A stretch of DNA of 64,000 bases from DASZBX01 sp035943635 (GTDB lineage: Bacteria; Actinomycetota; Actinomycetes; Streptomycetales; Catenulisporaceae): NCBI GenBank assembly GCA_035943635.1, contig DASZBX010000035.1, forward strand, positions 43,807 through 107,806, given 5' to 3'. Of the stretch, positions 33,811 to 43,400 are shown in pieces. Under the pieces are notes generated by a model. It was not told the origin of the DNA. It made no database searches and saw only the letters and a program-made list of their open reading frames with translations. The position numbers and the translations under genes are program-made. Positions within the stretch are counted from its first letter, which is position 1. Each line of letters opens with the position of its first letter.

Positions 33811-36123
33811 TCAGACGGCCTTTCTCGGGGGACGGGCCGACACGGCCGCCGACGGGGAGACGGATCCGGGCGCGCCCTGCGCAGCCGTCGCGACGGAAGC
33901 CGCGGACGCGAGGGCGAAACCCGCCGTGGCGGGCGGCGCGGCGACGGGAGACGGCGCGGCGGCGTTTCCGGCCGGGTGCCCGGTCGCCCCGCGCACGGCC
34001 CCGGCCAGCGAGTCGGCGGTCAGGCCGCCGGTGGCCAGCCGCGTGATCGGCACGTGCTCGCCGCCGAGCGCCTCGGCCAGCCGGGCGGCCAGGCCGAGCC
34101 GGACCGGACCGGACTCGCAGTCCACGACCAGCGAAGTGACCCCGGTCGCGGCCAGCAGCCCGGCCGCGCGGCGCGAGTCCGCCACCGCGCCCGGGGCGCC
34201 GGTGGCCCGGCCGTCGGTGACCACGACCAGCAGCGGGCGGCGCCGCGGATCGCGCAGCCGCTCCCGGCGCAGCACCTCGGCCGCGCTCAGCAGCCCGGCC
34301 GCGAGCGGCGTGCGCCCGCCGGTGGGCAGGGCCTGGAGCCGGGCGGCCGCGGCCTCGACCGACCCGGTCGGCGGCAGCGCGAGTTCGGCACCGGTGCCGC
34401 GGAACGTGACCATGCCGACCTTGTCCCGGCGCTGGTACGCGTCGAACAGCAGCGACAGCACGGCGCCCTTGACCGCGGTCATCCGCGCGCGGGCGGCCAT
34501 CGACCCGGAGGCGTCGACCACGAACAGCACGAGATTGCCCTCGCGGTCCCGGCGCACCGGCGAACGCAGGTCCCCGGCGCGAAGCAGCAGCGGGCCCCCG
34601 GCGATGCGTCCACGGTCGGCCTGCTGGGCGGCCGCGGCGCGCACGGTCGCGGGCAGGTGGACGGCCGTCAGCCGCCGCGCGGGCGGGACCTCGGAACCGA
34701 CGGTCCGGCCGCGGCCCTCGGCCCGCCCGGCCGACCGGCGCCCGGGCACGCCCTGGCCGACCCCCGGCACCGAGAACAGCCTGGTCCGGTACGGCTCCTG
34801 CGCGCGGACCGCGGCCTGGTCGGCGGCCGGAGCCTGGCCGGGGACCGGTGTCGGCGAGTCGGAACGTTCGGGATCGGCGGAGCCCTGAGCCGACGGCGCG
34901 GGCGCGGGTTCGGTCTCGGGTGCGGCGTCGGCCTGGCCCGGATCGGGCGCCCCGCCGCCGGAACCCCCGTCGGGGCCGCCGTCGTCGTCATCACCGGGCT
35001 GACCGGGCGGCGGCGGGCCCTGCGGGTCATCCTGGCCGTCAGTGTCCTGCGTCGACTGGTCCTGTTGCCCGGGCTCGGGTTCGGTGTCGGCCGCGGCCTC
35101 GTCCAGCTGGTCCTGATCCAGGCCGGGCGCGTCGAACGGGTTGCGCCGGCGCCGGTGCGGCAACGCCAGCCGGGCCGCGTCCCGCACGTCGTCCGAGGTC
35201 ACCTCCGGATGCCCTCGCCAGGCCGCCAGGGCCACGGCCGCCCGCGCGGTGACCAGGTCCGCCCGCATCCCGTCCACCTCGAACGCGGCGCAGATCCGGG
35301 CGATCCGCTCCAACTCCCGGTCCGGCAGCACCACCGCGGCCAGCGCGGCCCGCGCGGCGGCGATCTGCTCGCCGACCAGCTTGTCCGCGTCGGCCCAGGC
35401 CGCGGCGAACCCGGCCGGATCCGCCTCGTAGGCCAGCCGGCGGCGCACCACCTCGGCCCGCTGCTTCGGCTCCCGGCTCGCCGCGATCTCCACGGTCAGC
35501 CCGAACCGGTCCAGCAGCTGCGGGCGCAGCTCGCCCTCCTCCGGGTTCATCGTGCCGACCAGGATGAACCGGGCCGCGTGCCGGACCGAGACCCCGTCCC
35601 GCTCCACGTGCGCCACCCCCATCGCGGCGGCGTCGAGCAGCACGTCCACGAGATGGTCCGGCAGCAGGTTGACCTCGTCCACGTACAGCAGTCCGCGGTG
35701 CGCGGCGGCCAAAAGGCCCGGCTGGTAGACGGCCTCGCCGTGCCCGAGCGCGCGCTCGAGGTCGAGCGAACCGGTCAGCCGGTCCTCGGAGGCGCCGACC
35801 GGGAGTTCGACCAGGCGGGCCGGGCGGGTCACGTGCCGCGGGGCGGCCTCGGGGCCGGGCGCGGCGGCGCCGGCCTGGGCGCCGGCGGCGTGCGGCCCGT
35901 CCGGGCACTCGGGGTCCGGCGCGGCCGGGTCGCAGGCGAACCGGCAGCCCGGCACGGTCTCGACCACCGGCAGCACCGCCGCGAGCGCACGCACCATGGT
36001 GGACTTCGCGGTGCCCTTCTCGCCGCGGGCCAGCACCCCGCCGACCGCCGGATGGACCGCGTTGAGGATCAGCGCCAGGCGCAGGTCCTCGTGGCCGACG
36101 ACGGCCGAGAACGGGTAATACAC
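33811..36123 (-). CDS. Fused ChlI/ChlD-type chelatase AAA+ subunit (cobaltochelatase partner of CobN)
   Basis: 770 residues from GTG 36123, which has AAGGGGAG ten bases upstream; reading further up would enter the riboswitch. Residues 5-345 are the ChlI-like AAA+ ATPase: GEKGTAKSTMVRAL (Walker A) and GLLYVDEVNLLPDHLVD (Walker B). Residues 345-480 form an acidic/Pro-rich linker. Residues 530-720 are a VWA domain with DASGSMAARARM (MIDAS). It should power CobN, replacing the CobS-CobT pair, as in other actinobacteria. The first gene after the cobalamin riboswitch. Confidence 0.9.
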   Translation of the reverse strand: MYYPFSAVVGHEDLRLALILNAVHPAVGGVLARGEKGTAKSTMVRALAAVLPVVETVPGCRFACDPAAPDPECPDGPHAAGAQAGAAAPGPEAAPRHVTRPARLVELPVGASEDRLTGSLDLERALGHGEAVYQPGLLAAAHRGLLYVDEVNLLPDHLVDVLLDAAAMGVAHVERDGVSVRHAARFILVGTMNPEEGELRPQLLDRFGLTVEIAASREPKQRAEVVRRRLAYEADPAGFAAAWADADKLVGEQIAAARAALAAVVLPDRELERIARICAAFEVDGMRADLVTARAAVALAAWRGHPEVTSDDVRDAARLALPHRRRRNPFDAPGLDQDQLDEAAADTEPEPGQQDQSTQDTDGQDDPQGPPPPGQPGDDDDGGPDGGSGGGAPDPGQADAAPETEPAPAPSAQGSADPERSDSPTPVPGQAPAADQAAVRAQEPYRTRLFSVPGVGQGVPGRRSAGRAEGRGRTVGSEVPPARRLTAVHLPATVRAAAAQQADRGRIAGGPLLLRAGDLRSPVRRDREGNLVLFVVDASGSMAARARMTAVKGAVLSLLFDAYQRRDKVGMVTFRGTGAELALPPTGSVEAAAARLQALPTGGRTPLAAGLLSAAEVLRRERLRDPRRRPLLVVVTDGRATGAPGAVADSRRAAGLLAATGVTSLVVDCESGPVRLGLAARLAEALGGEHVPITRLATGGLTADSLAGAVRGATGHPAGNAAAPSPVAAPPATAGFALASAASVATAAQGAPGSVSPSAAVSARPPRKAV

Positions 36124-36159
36124 GTGTCGCCAACTCCCCTTCGGGTTTCCGCGCCCGAT

Positions 36160-36318
36160 CGGTTGTGAGTGAAGAGAAGACAGCCCGGAGTTCCTGACTC
36201 GCACCGAACCGCGCCGAGGCTCCGGCCGGTGCTCACAGTGGCGGGACCGCTCCGGACTACGCCCGCCCCGCGGGAACGCCGCGCGCGGGTTTCACCGGAT
36301 TCCTCCGTGACCGTCGGT
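36160..36318 (-). promoter_or_regulatory. Cobalamin (adenosylcobalamin) riboswitch
   Basis: Reading the - strand, AATCCGGTGAAACCCG (about 36302-36287) is followed by GCGGTCCCGCCACTGTGA (36250-36233), the hallmark core of cobalamin riboswitches, and then GAGTCAGGA (about 36201-36193). A TATGCT at 36327-36322 is a possible -10 box. The core's GGAACTCC (36194-36187) can pair with the GGGGAGTT (36139-36132) that serves as ribosome site for the chelatase gene. That suggests translational shut-off when B12 is bound. It should control the whole downstream corrin operon. Confidence 0.93.
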
Positions 36319-36422
36319 AAGAGCATAGCGGGCTGGCCCCGGATGTCCGCGGCCGGATCATTCACTCTGACCGCGCGGCCACCTCAGGAGAGCGGGCCCG
36401 CGCCCGCCGCGGCCTGACCGGC

Positions 36423-37070
36423 TCAGATCCAGCCGCGGCCGAGCGCGATCCGCACGGCCTCGTGCCGGTTGGCCGCGCCCGTCTTGCCGACCGCCGAGGA
36501 CAGGTAGTTGCGCACCGTGCCCGGGGAGAGCGCCGCGCGCCGCGCGATCTCCTCGACCGGCGCGCCCCCGGCGGCCAGCTCCAGCACCTGGGCCTCGCGC
36601 ATGGTCAACGGGTTCGCCCCGGCGCTGATCGCCTCCGCGGCCAGCTGCGGGTCGACGTATCGGCCGCCGCCGTGCACGGTCCGCACCACCGCGGCGAGCG
36701 TCTCGGCCGAGACCGTCTTGGGCAGGAAGCCGCGCACGCCCGCGGTCAGGGCGCGCTTGAGATGCCCGGGCAGCCCGTGACTGGTCACGATCATGGTCCG
36801 GCAGGCGGGCAGCTCCTCGTGCAGCCGCTCGGCCACCGCGACCCCGTCCAGGTCCGGCATCTGCAAGTCGATCACCGCGACCTCGGGCCGCAGCACGCGG
36901 GCCAGATCCAGGGCCTGCGTGCCGCTCGCCGCCTGGGCCACGACGGTCAGATCGTCCTCCAGCTCCAGCAACGCCGCCATCGCGCCGAGGATGAGACGTT
37001 CGTCGTCGGCGAGCAGGATGCGGATCGGGCCGCCCGGAGCGCTCGGACCGTCGGCGGGGTGATCGGTCAC
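36423..37070 (-). CDS. NarL/DesR-type response regulator
   Basis: 215 residues. The receiver domain has LLADDERLILG (acidic pair), VAVIDLQMPDLDG (phospho-Asp) and FLPKT (Lys). The C-terminal LuxR HTH is LTMREAQVLELAAGGAPVEEIARRAALSPGTVRNYLS. GTG 37070 overlaps the kinase stop (GTGA). Last gene of an ABC exporter/two-component operon. A palindrome at 40263-40280 upstream of the operon is a plausible binding site. Confidence 0.9.
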   Translation of the reverse strand: MTDHPADGPSAPGGPIRILLADDERLILGAMAALLELEDDLTVVAQAASGTQALDLARVLRPEVAVIDLQMPDLDGVAVAERLHEELPACRTMIVTSHGLPGHLKRALTAGVRGFLPKTVSAETLAAVVRTVHGGGRYVDPQLAAEAISAGANPLTMREAQVLELAAGGAPVEEIARRAALSPGTVRNYLSSAVGKTGAANRHEAVRIALGRGWI

Positions 37071-38374
37071 GACAGGCTCTTCTCGATCGCGGCCAGGGGG
37101 AGTGGCGCGGGGGACCGGGCCGGCTCGGAAACACCAGCCGGCGACGGTTCGGCGGGCCAGTCCGGTTCGGCCTCGGCGCCGAGCGGCAGCCGCGCGGTCA
37201 GGCAGAACCGGCCGCCCGGCTCCGGCCCCGCGGCGAGGCTCCCGCCGCAGTCGGCGATCCGCTCGGCCAGGCCGGTCAGCCCGTTGCCCGAGCGCGCCCG
37301 CGCCGCCTCGGCGCCCGGCGGCGCGAGGACGCCGTCGTTCTCCATCGTGAGGGTGACCCCGGCCGCGTCCGCCCGCAGCGTGATGGTGCAGCTGCGCGCC
37401 TCGCTGTGCCGCAGCACGTTCGTCGTCGCCTCCCGCACCACCCAGCCGAACACGCCCTGCACCGGCGCGGGCAGCCGGCCACCGTCGCCGATCACCCGGC
37501 ACTCGATCCCGGCCGAGGCCAGCAGCGACCTCGCGCCGCTCAGCTCCACGTGCAGATCGGCCGTCCGGTACCCGCCGACCACGGCCCGCAGCTCGGCGAG
37601 GGACTCCTGGGCGATCCGGTGCACCTCCAGCATCTCCTCGACCGCCTGCTCGCGCCCGCGCCGGGCCAGCTGCGCGGCCAGCTCCGACTTGAGCGCGACC
37701 ACCGACAGGGCGCGGCCGACCACGTCGTGCAGGTCCCGGGAGAAACGCAGCCGCTCCTGGGCGACGGCCAGGCTGGCCTGCACGTGCCGGGAGCGGTCCA
37801 GCTCCCACATCACGCCCAGCATCCACAAGCTGACCCGGAAGCCGGACACGACCACGACCAGCAGGCTGGCCAGGCCGACCGTAGGCGGCATCGGATCGGG
37901 CGACTTCTGCGCGCTGTCGAGCACGTACAGCGCCACGCAGCCGACCAGCCCGGCCGCACCCGCGTACATGGTCGGCGCCGCGGTCGACAACGCTGCCGCG
38001 AACGCCAGCACCAGCAGCAGCAGAATCAGGTTCGCCGGCCCGTCCGGCTGGCCCTGCTGCGGATGGGGATAGGCCACGCACGCCGCCGCCGCGGCCACCA
38101 CGGTCACCGCGCCCGTGATCACGATCAGCCGGGTCGGCCTCGGCGCCCGGCCCACGTAGTTGCTCACCCCGACGTGCACCAGCCGCACGCACAGGGCCGC
38201 GTACGCCGTCGCCGCCAGCGTCAGCACCCAGGTCTGCGCCGCGCCGACCTCCGGGGCCAGGCCCAGGATCACCAGCAGCGGAAGGAGCACGTAGTTGGCG
38301 TAGAAGGAGCCGCGGATGGTCAGGTCGAAGCGCGCCGCCCGGCTGCGCGAGTGCCACCATGCGACCGGGTTCAT
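37067..38374 (-). CDS. DesK/NarX-type sensor histidine kinase
   Basis: 435 residues from ATG 38374 (GGGAGG upstream). Five or six membrane segments fill residues 20-200. The HisKA_3 phospho-acceptor is in FSRDLHDVVGRALSVVALKSEL. The ATPase part has VREATTNVLRHSEA (N box) and GNGLTGLAERI (G box). It pairs with the response regulator that follows. With an ABC exporter encoded upstream, it likely senses membrane or cell-envelope stress; the signal is unknown. Confidence 0.9.
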   Translation of the reverse strand: MNPVAWWHSRSRAARFDLTIRGSFYANYVLLPLLVILGLAPEVGAAQTWVLTLAATAYAALCVRLVHVGVSNYVGRAPRPTRLIVITGAVTVVAAAAACVAYPHPQQGQPDGPANLILLLLVLAFAAALSTAAPTMYAGAAGLVGCVALYVLDSAQKSPDPMPPTVGLASLLVVVVSGFRVSLWMLGVMWELDRSRHVQASLAVAQERLRFSRDLHDVVGRALSVVALKSELAAQLARRGREQAVEEMLEVHRIAQESLAELRAVVGGYRTADLHVELSGARSLLASAGIECRVIGDGGRLPAPVQGVFGWVVREATTNVLRHSEARSCTITLRADAAGVTLTMENDGVLAPPGAEAARARSGNGLTGLAERIADCGGSLAAGPEPGGRFCLTARLPLGAEAEPDWPAEPSPAGVSEPARSPAPLPLAAIEKSLS

Positions 38375-38403
38375 CCGGGCCTCCCTCCCACGCGTCCGAC
38401 CGG

Positions 38404-39246
38404 CTATCGCCGGGACTCCCAGCGGAACCACCGGCGCACGACCAGCACGCCGACGACCGTCCAGGCCAGCAGCAGCCCCGCCGGCACCAGCGCGTCGCCG
38501 AGCACGCCGACGAAGTCCGCGGGCGCCGCCTTGCCGCTCGTGCCCTGCCAGCCTAGACGCATCAGGGTCAGCACGGGTGTCAACGGCAGGATGTCCAGCA
38601 CGTCCGCGACCGCCCTGGGCAGTTCGTCCAGCGGGAGCACCGCGCCCGACCCGACCAGGCTCGCGAAGATCACCGGCAGTGTCGTGACCTGCGCCATCTC
38701 CACGGTCTTGGTGAACACCGCCGAGGCCGCGGCCAGCAGCGCGAACACCAGCATCCCGCCCGCGGCGCCCAGCAGCAGCACCGGCGCGTTGACCGGCACC
38801 GGCAGCTTGAGGAAGAGCGCCGCGCCCACGCCGAACACCACGATCTGGCCGAGCGCCAGCACCAGCGCCGGGCTGGCCACGCCGGTCAGGATCTCGGCGT
38901 CGGTGATCTCCCCGACCCGCAGGCGCTTGAGCACCAGGCCCTCGCGCCGCGCGACGTAGGTGCTGACCAGCGTGTAGTAGACCGTGCTCAGGATCACGAA
39001 GCCGAGCAGGCTGGTGACCAGGAACGCGTGCTCGGACAGGCTCCCGTCCGGGCCGACGTGCGCGGTCGCCGCCAGGGCGACCACCGCGACCGGCGTGAGC
39101 ACCGCGTTCATCAGTGCCGCCCGGTTGCGCCAGAGCAGCAGCACCTCGGCGCGCCCGATCGACCGGGTCCGGCGCAGCGCCGCCGCGGCCGACCAGCGCG
39201 CGAGCGGGCGGTCTGGGATGGTGTCGGTGGCAGTGGAGACGCTCAT
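38404..39246 (-). CDS. ABC-2 type transporter permease
   Basis: 280 residues with six hydrophobic segments and the ABC-2 pattern: a cytoplasmic start, then LLLWRNRAALMNAVLTP, and VGSGAVLPLDELP between the fourth and fifth helices. ATG 39246 overlaps the ATPase stop (ATGA). Together with the ATPase it forms an exporter, probably of a lipid, antibiotic or similar hydrophobic compound. Confidence 0.88.
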   Translation of the reverse strand: MSVSTATDTIPDRPLARWSAAAALRRTRSIGRAEVLLLWRNRAALMNAVLTPVAVVALAATAHVGPDGSLSEHAFLVTSLLGFVILSTVYYTLVSTYVARREGLVLKRLRVGEITDAEILTGVASPALVLALGQIVVFGVGAALFLKLPVPVNAPVLLLGAAGGMLVFALLAAASAVFTKTVEMAQVTTLPVIFASLVGSGAVLPLDELPRAVADVLDILPLTPVLTLMRLGWQGTSGKAAPADFVGVLGDALVPAGLLLAWTVVGVLVVRRWFRWESRR

Positions 39247-40217
39247 CGCACGACGACCTCTCGGTGGGTGTGGCCCGCGGCGATCGACATGAACGCCTCT
39301 TCCAGCGACGCGGCCCGCGCGTCGAGGCCGGCCAGGGTGACGCCCTGGTCGTCGGCCCAGTTCAGCAGCACTGTCAGCGTCTGCTGGAGGGCGTCGGTGT
39401 GGATCGTGACCTGGGCGCCTGGTCCGGTCGGTGCACCCACTCCGGCCCCCGGATCCGGCGGCCGCGCGCCCGGCAGCGGCGGCAGGTGCCCGGGGTCCAC
39501 GCCGCGGGGCAGGATGAACCCGACCCGGGCCGGATACGCGGCCACCACCTCGGCCACCGAACCGCTGGTCACGATCCGGCCGCCGTGCATGATCGCGAGC
39601 CGGTCGGCCAACTCCTGCGCCTCCTCCAGGTAATGCGTGGTCAGCAACACCGAGACGCCCTCCAGCAGCAGGCTGCGGATCAGCTGCCAGGTGTCGGCCC
39701 GGCCCTGCGGGTCCAGGCCGGTGGTCGGCTCGTCCAGCACGAGCAACTCGGGCCGGCCCAGGATCGCCAGCGCCAGGTCCAGCCGCCGCCGCTCCCCGCC
39801 GGACAGCTGCTTGACCGCCACGCCCGAGCGGGCGCCCAGGCCGGTCAGGTCGAGCACCTCGCCGACCGGGCGGTGTGCGCTGAGCGTCCCGGCCCACATC
39901 CTGGCCGTCTCGGCCACGGTCAGATCCGCCGGAAACCCGCCCTCCTGCAACATCACGCCCACCCGCGGCCGCACCATCGCCCGCCGCGCGTACGGATCCA
40001 GTCCCAGCACCCGCACACTTCCGGCGCTCGGCCGATCGAGTCCCTCCACCAGCTCCAGCGTGGAGGTCTTGCCCGCGCCGTTCGTGCCGAGCAGGGCGAA
40101 CAGCTCCCCGCGCTCGACCCGGAACGACACGTCCCGCACCGCCTCGAACCCGCCCGCGCCGCCGTAGCGGCGGCCGAGCCCGCTCACTTCGACCGCGGCC
40201 GCATATGTAGTCCTCAT
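39243..40217 (-). CDS. ABC transporter ATP-binding protein
   Basis: 324 residues. LLGTNGAGKTSTLELVEGL (Walker A), VKQLSGGERRRLDLALAI (signature) and LLVLDEPTTGLDPQGRAD (Walker B, D-loop) are followed by the H-loop THYLEEAQELADR. It has a DrrA-type C-terminal extension. I chose ATG 40217; another ATG at 40223 is two codons upstream. It heads the four-gene exporter/two-component operon. Confidence 0.92.
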   Translation of the reverse strand: MRTTYAAAVEVSGLGRRYGGAGGFEAVRDVSFRVERGELFALLGTNGAGKTSTLELVEGLDRPSAGSVRVLGLDPYARRAMVRPRVGVMLQEGGFPADLTVAETARMWAGTLSAHRPVGEVLDLTGLGARSGVAVKQLSGGERRRLDLALAILGRPELLVLDEPTTGLDPQGRADTWQLIRSLLLEGVSVLLTTHYLEEAQELADRLAIMHGGRIVTSGSVAEVVAAYPARVGFILPRGVDPGHLPPLPGARPPDPGAGVGAPTGPGAQVTIHTDALQQTLTVLLNWADDQGVTLAGLDARAASLEEAFMSIAAGHTHREVVVR

Positions 40218-40262
40218 ACCCATCAGTCTCGGGAACCGCAGGTCAGTGGAGTAGTGTCGGCG

Positions 40263-40280
40263 TTCACCGGTTCCGGTGAA
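40263..40280. promoter_or_regulatory. Perfect palindrome upstream of the ABC/two-component operon
   Basis: TTCACCGG-TT-CCGGTGAA is an uninterrupted 8+8 palindrome, centred about 55 bp before the ATPase start codon. The position and symmetry fit a dimeric LuxR-type response regulator site, so autoregulation by the regulator at 36423-37070 is likely. Confidence 0.5.
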
Positions 40281-40420
40281 GGATCCACCGGCGGGCGGTG
40301 ACAAATGTCAGACGCGGGCCGGCGCCGGCGATCGGGCGACCTCGGGCCTGGCGTTGCGCAGCCGGATCCCGCTGAAGCCGAGCGTGCTCGCGGTCACGGC
40401 GCTCCAGAACGCTCCCAGGC

Positions 40421-43400
40421 TCACTCGCCTTCGAGATCCCCTTCCAGTTCCAGGTACACCTCGCGCAACCGGTCCAGCGTGGCCGCGTCCGGTTCGGCCC
40501 ACAGCTTGCGGTCGGCCGCCTCCAGCAGCCGCTCGGCCACCCCGCGCAGCGCCCACGGGTTCGACTGCCGCATGAACTGCGCGTTCGTCTCGTCGAACAC
40601 GTACGACTCGGCCAGCGTCTGGTACATCCAGTCGTCCACCACGCCCGCGGTCGCGTCGTACCCGAACAGGTAGTCCACGGTCGCGGCCAGTTCGAACGCG
40701 CCCTTGTACCCGTGCCGCTGCATCGCCGCGATCCACCGCGGGTTCACCACCCGGGAACGGAACACCCGGTGCGTCTCCTCGGCCAGGGTCCGGGTCTTGA
40801 CCGAGTCCGGCACGGCCGAGTCCCCGACGTACGCGGCCGGCGAGGACCCCGTCAGGGCCCGCACATACGCGACCATGCCGCCGTGGTACTGGAAGTAGTC
40901 GTCCGAGTCGACGATGTCGTGCTCGCGGGTGTCCTGGTTCTTCGCCGCCGCCTCGATCCGGCGGAACGCCGCGTCCATGTCCGACCGGGCCTCGCGCCCG
41001 TCCAGGCCCTGGCCGTAGGCGTAGCCGCCCCAGACCGCGAACACCTCGGCCAGGTCCGCGTCCGACTCCCAGGTGCGCGCGTCGATCAGCGGCAGCAGGC
41101 CCGCGCCGTACGCCCCCGGCTTGGAGCCGAAGATCCGGGTGGTGGCCCGGCGCCGGTCCCCGTGCCCGGCCGCGTCGGCGTCCGCGTGCGCCCGGACGTA
41201 GTTGGCCTCCGGGTCCTCGTCGAGCTCGGCGACCGTGCGGATCGCCTCGTCCAGCAGGGCGATCACGTGCGGGAACGCGTCCCGGAAGAACCCGGAGATG
41301 CGGACCGTGACGTCGATCCGGGGCCGGCCGAGCTCCTCGGCCGGGACCACCCGGAACCCGGTGACCCGGCGCGAGGCGTCGTCCCAGACCGGTTCGGTGC
41401 CGATCAGGGCCAGGATCTCGGCCAGGTCGTCGCCCTGGGTGCGCATCGCGCTGGTGCCCCAGACGGTCAGGCCGACCGAGCGCGGGTAGCCGCCGGTGTC
41501 GGCCCTGTGCCGTTCGAGCAGGGTCTCGGCCAGCGACCTGCCGACCGCCCAGGCGTTGCGCGAGGGGATCGCCTTCGGGTCCACCGAGTAGAAGTTGCGC
41601 CCGGTCGGCAGCACGCTGACCAGGCCGCGGGTCGGCGAGCCGGACGGCCCGGCCGGCACGTGCCGGCCGTCCAGGGCGCGCAGCACGTTGGTGATCTCGT
41701 CGGTGGTCCGGCGCAGCCGCGGCACCACCTCGGTGGCCGCGAACTCCAGCACCCGGGCCACCTCCGGGCTCGGCGCGCGGCCGCGGACCTGCTCCGCGTC
41801 CCAGTCCGCCTCGGCCAGCGCCTCGATCAGCGCGCGGGCCTCGGCCTCGAACCGGTCCACGTAGGCCGGGTCGGTCTCGGCCTCCTCGGCCAGCCCGGCC
41901 GCCGCGGCCAGCGCCCGGCGCAGGCCCGGCAGCGCGCCGACCTGCCCGCCGAACACCTGCTTGGCCCGCACGATCGCGAGCACGTCGTTGACCAGCTCCC
42001 CGCCCTCCGGCGCGCGGCCGAGGACGTGCAGGCCGTCGCGGATCTGCACGTCCTTGATCTCGCACAGGTAGCCGTCGATGTGCAGCACGAAGTCGTCGAA
42101 GGCGTCCTCGCCCGGCATCTCCTCCTGGTGCATGTCCCGGTGCAGCTGGGCATCGGTCACCACCTGCCAGATCTGGTTGCGCAGCACCGGGATCTTCGCC
42201 GGGTCCAGCGCGGAGACGGTCGCGTACTCGTCCAGCAGCTGCTCCAGCTTGGCCAGGTCGCCGTAGGAGTCGGCCCGGGCCATCGGCGGGATCATGTGGT
42301 CGACCACGGTCGCGTGCGCGCGCCGCTTGGCCTGCGTGCCCTCGCCCGGGTCGTTGACGATGAACGGGTAGATCAGCGGCACCGCGCCGAGCACCGCGTC
42401 CGGGGCGCAGGCCGCGGACAGGCCCAGGCCCTTGCCCGGCAGCCACTCCAGGGTGCCGTGCTTGCCCAGGTGGATCAGGGCGTCCGCGCCGTACGTGCCC
42501 TCCAGCCACCGGTACGCGGCCAGGTAGTGGTGGCTCGGCGGCAGGTCCGGGTCGTGGTAGATCGCGATCGGGTTCTCGCCGAACCCGCGCGGCGGCTGGA
42601 TCATCAACACCACGTTGCCGAAGGTCAGTGTGGCCAGCACGATGTCGGTGCCGTCCACGTACAGCCCGCCGGGCGGCTCGCCCCAGTGCCGGCGGATCGC
42701 GTCCGACAACGATCCGGGCAGTGCGGCGAACCAGGCCTGGTAGTCGGCCAGCGGCACCCGCGCGGTGGCCGCGTGCAGCTGCTCCTCGGTCAGCCACTCC
42801 ACGTCGTGGCCGCCGGCCGCGATCAGCGAGTGGATCAGGGTGTCGCCGTCCTCGGGGAACGCCGAGACCTGGTACCCGGCCTCGCGCATGGCCAGCAGCA
42901 GCCGGACCGCGGACGCCGGGGTGTCCAGGCCGACCGCGTTGCCGATCCGGGCGTGCTTGGTCGGGTAGGAGGAGAGCAGGATGCCGATCTTCTTGGCCGC
43001 GTTGGGTTTCCCGGCCAGCGCGGCGTGCCGCACCGCGATCCGGGCCACCCGCTCGGCCCGCTCCGGGTCGGCGACGTAGGTGGCGATCCCGTCCGCGTCC
43101 ACCTCCTTGAAGGAGAACGGCACCGAGATCAGCCGGCCGTCGAACTCGGGGATGGCGACCTGCATCGCGGCGTCCATCGGGGTCAGCGCGGCGCTGGAAT
43201 CGTCCCAGGCGGCGCGCGAGGAGGTCAGGCTCAGGCCCTGGATCACCGGGACGTCCAGGTCCCGCAGCGCGCCGACGTCCCAGGCGTCCTGGTCCCCGCC
43301 GGCCGAGGCCTGCGCCGGGACCGCGCCGCCGCCGGCCAGGACCGTCACGATCAGGGCGGAGCAGTCGCGCAGCAGGGCGGTCAGGCCGTCGGCGCCGGTG

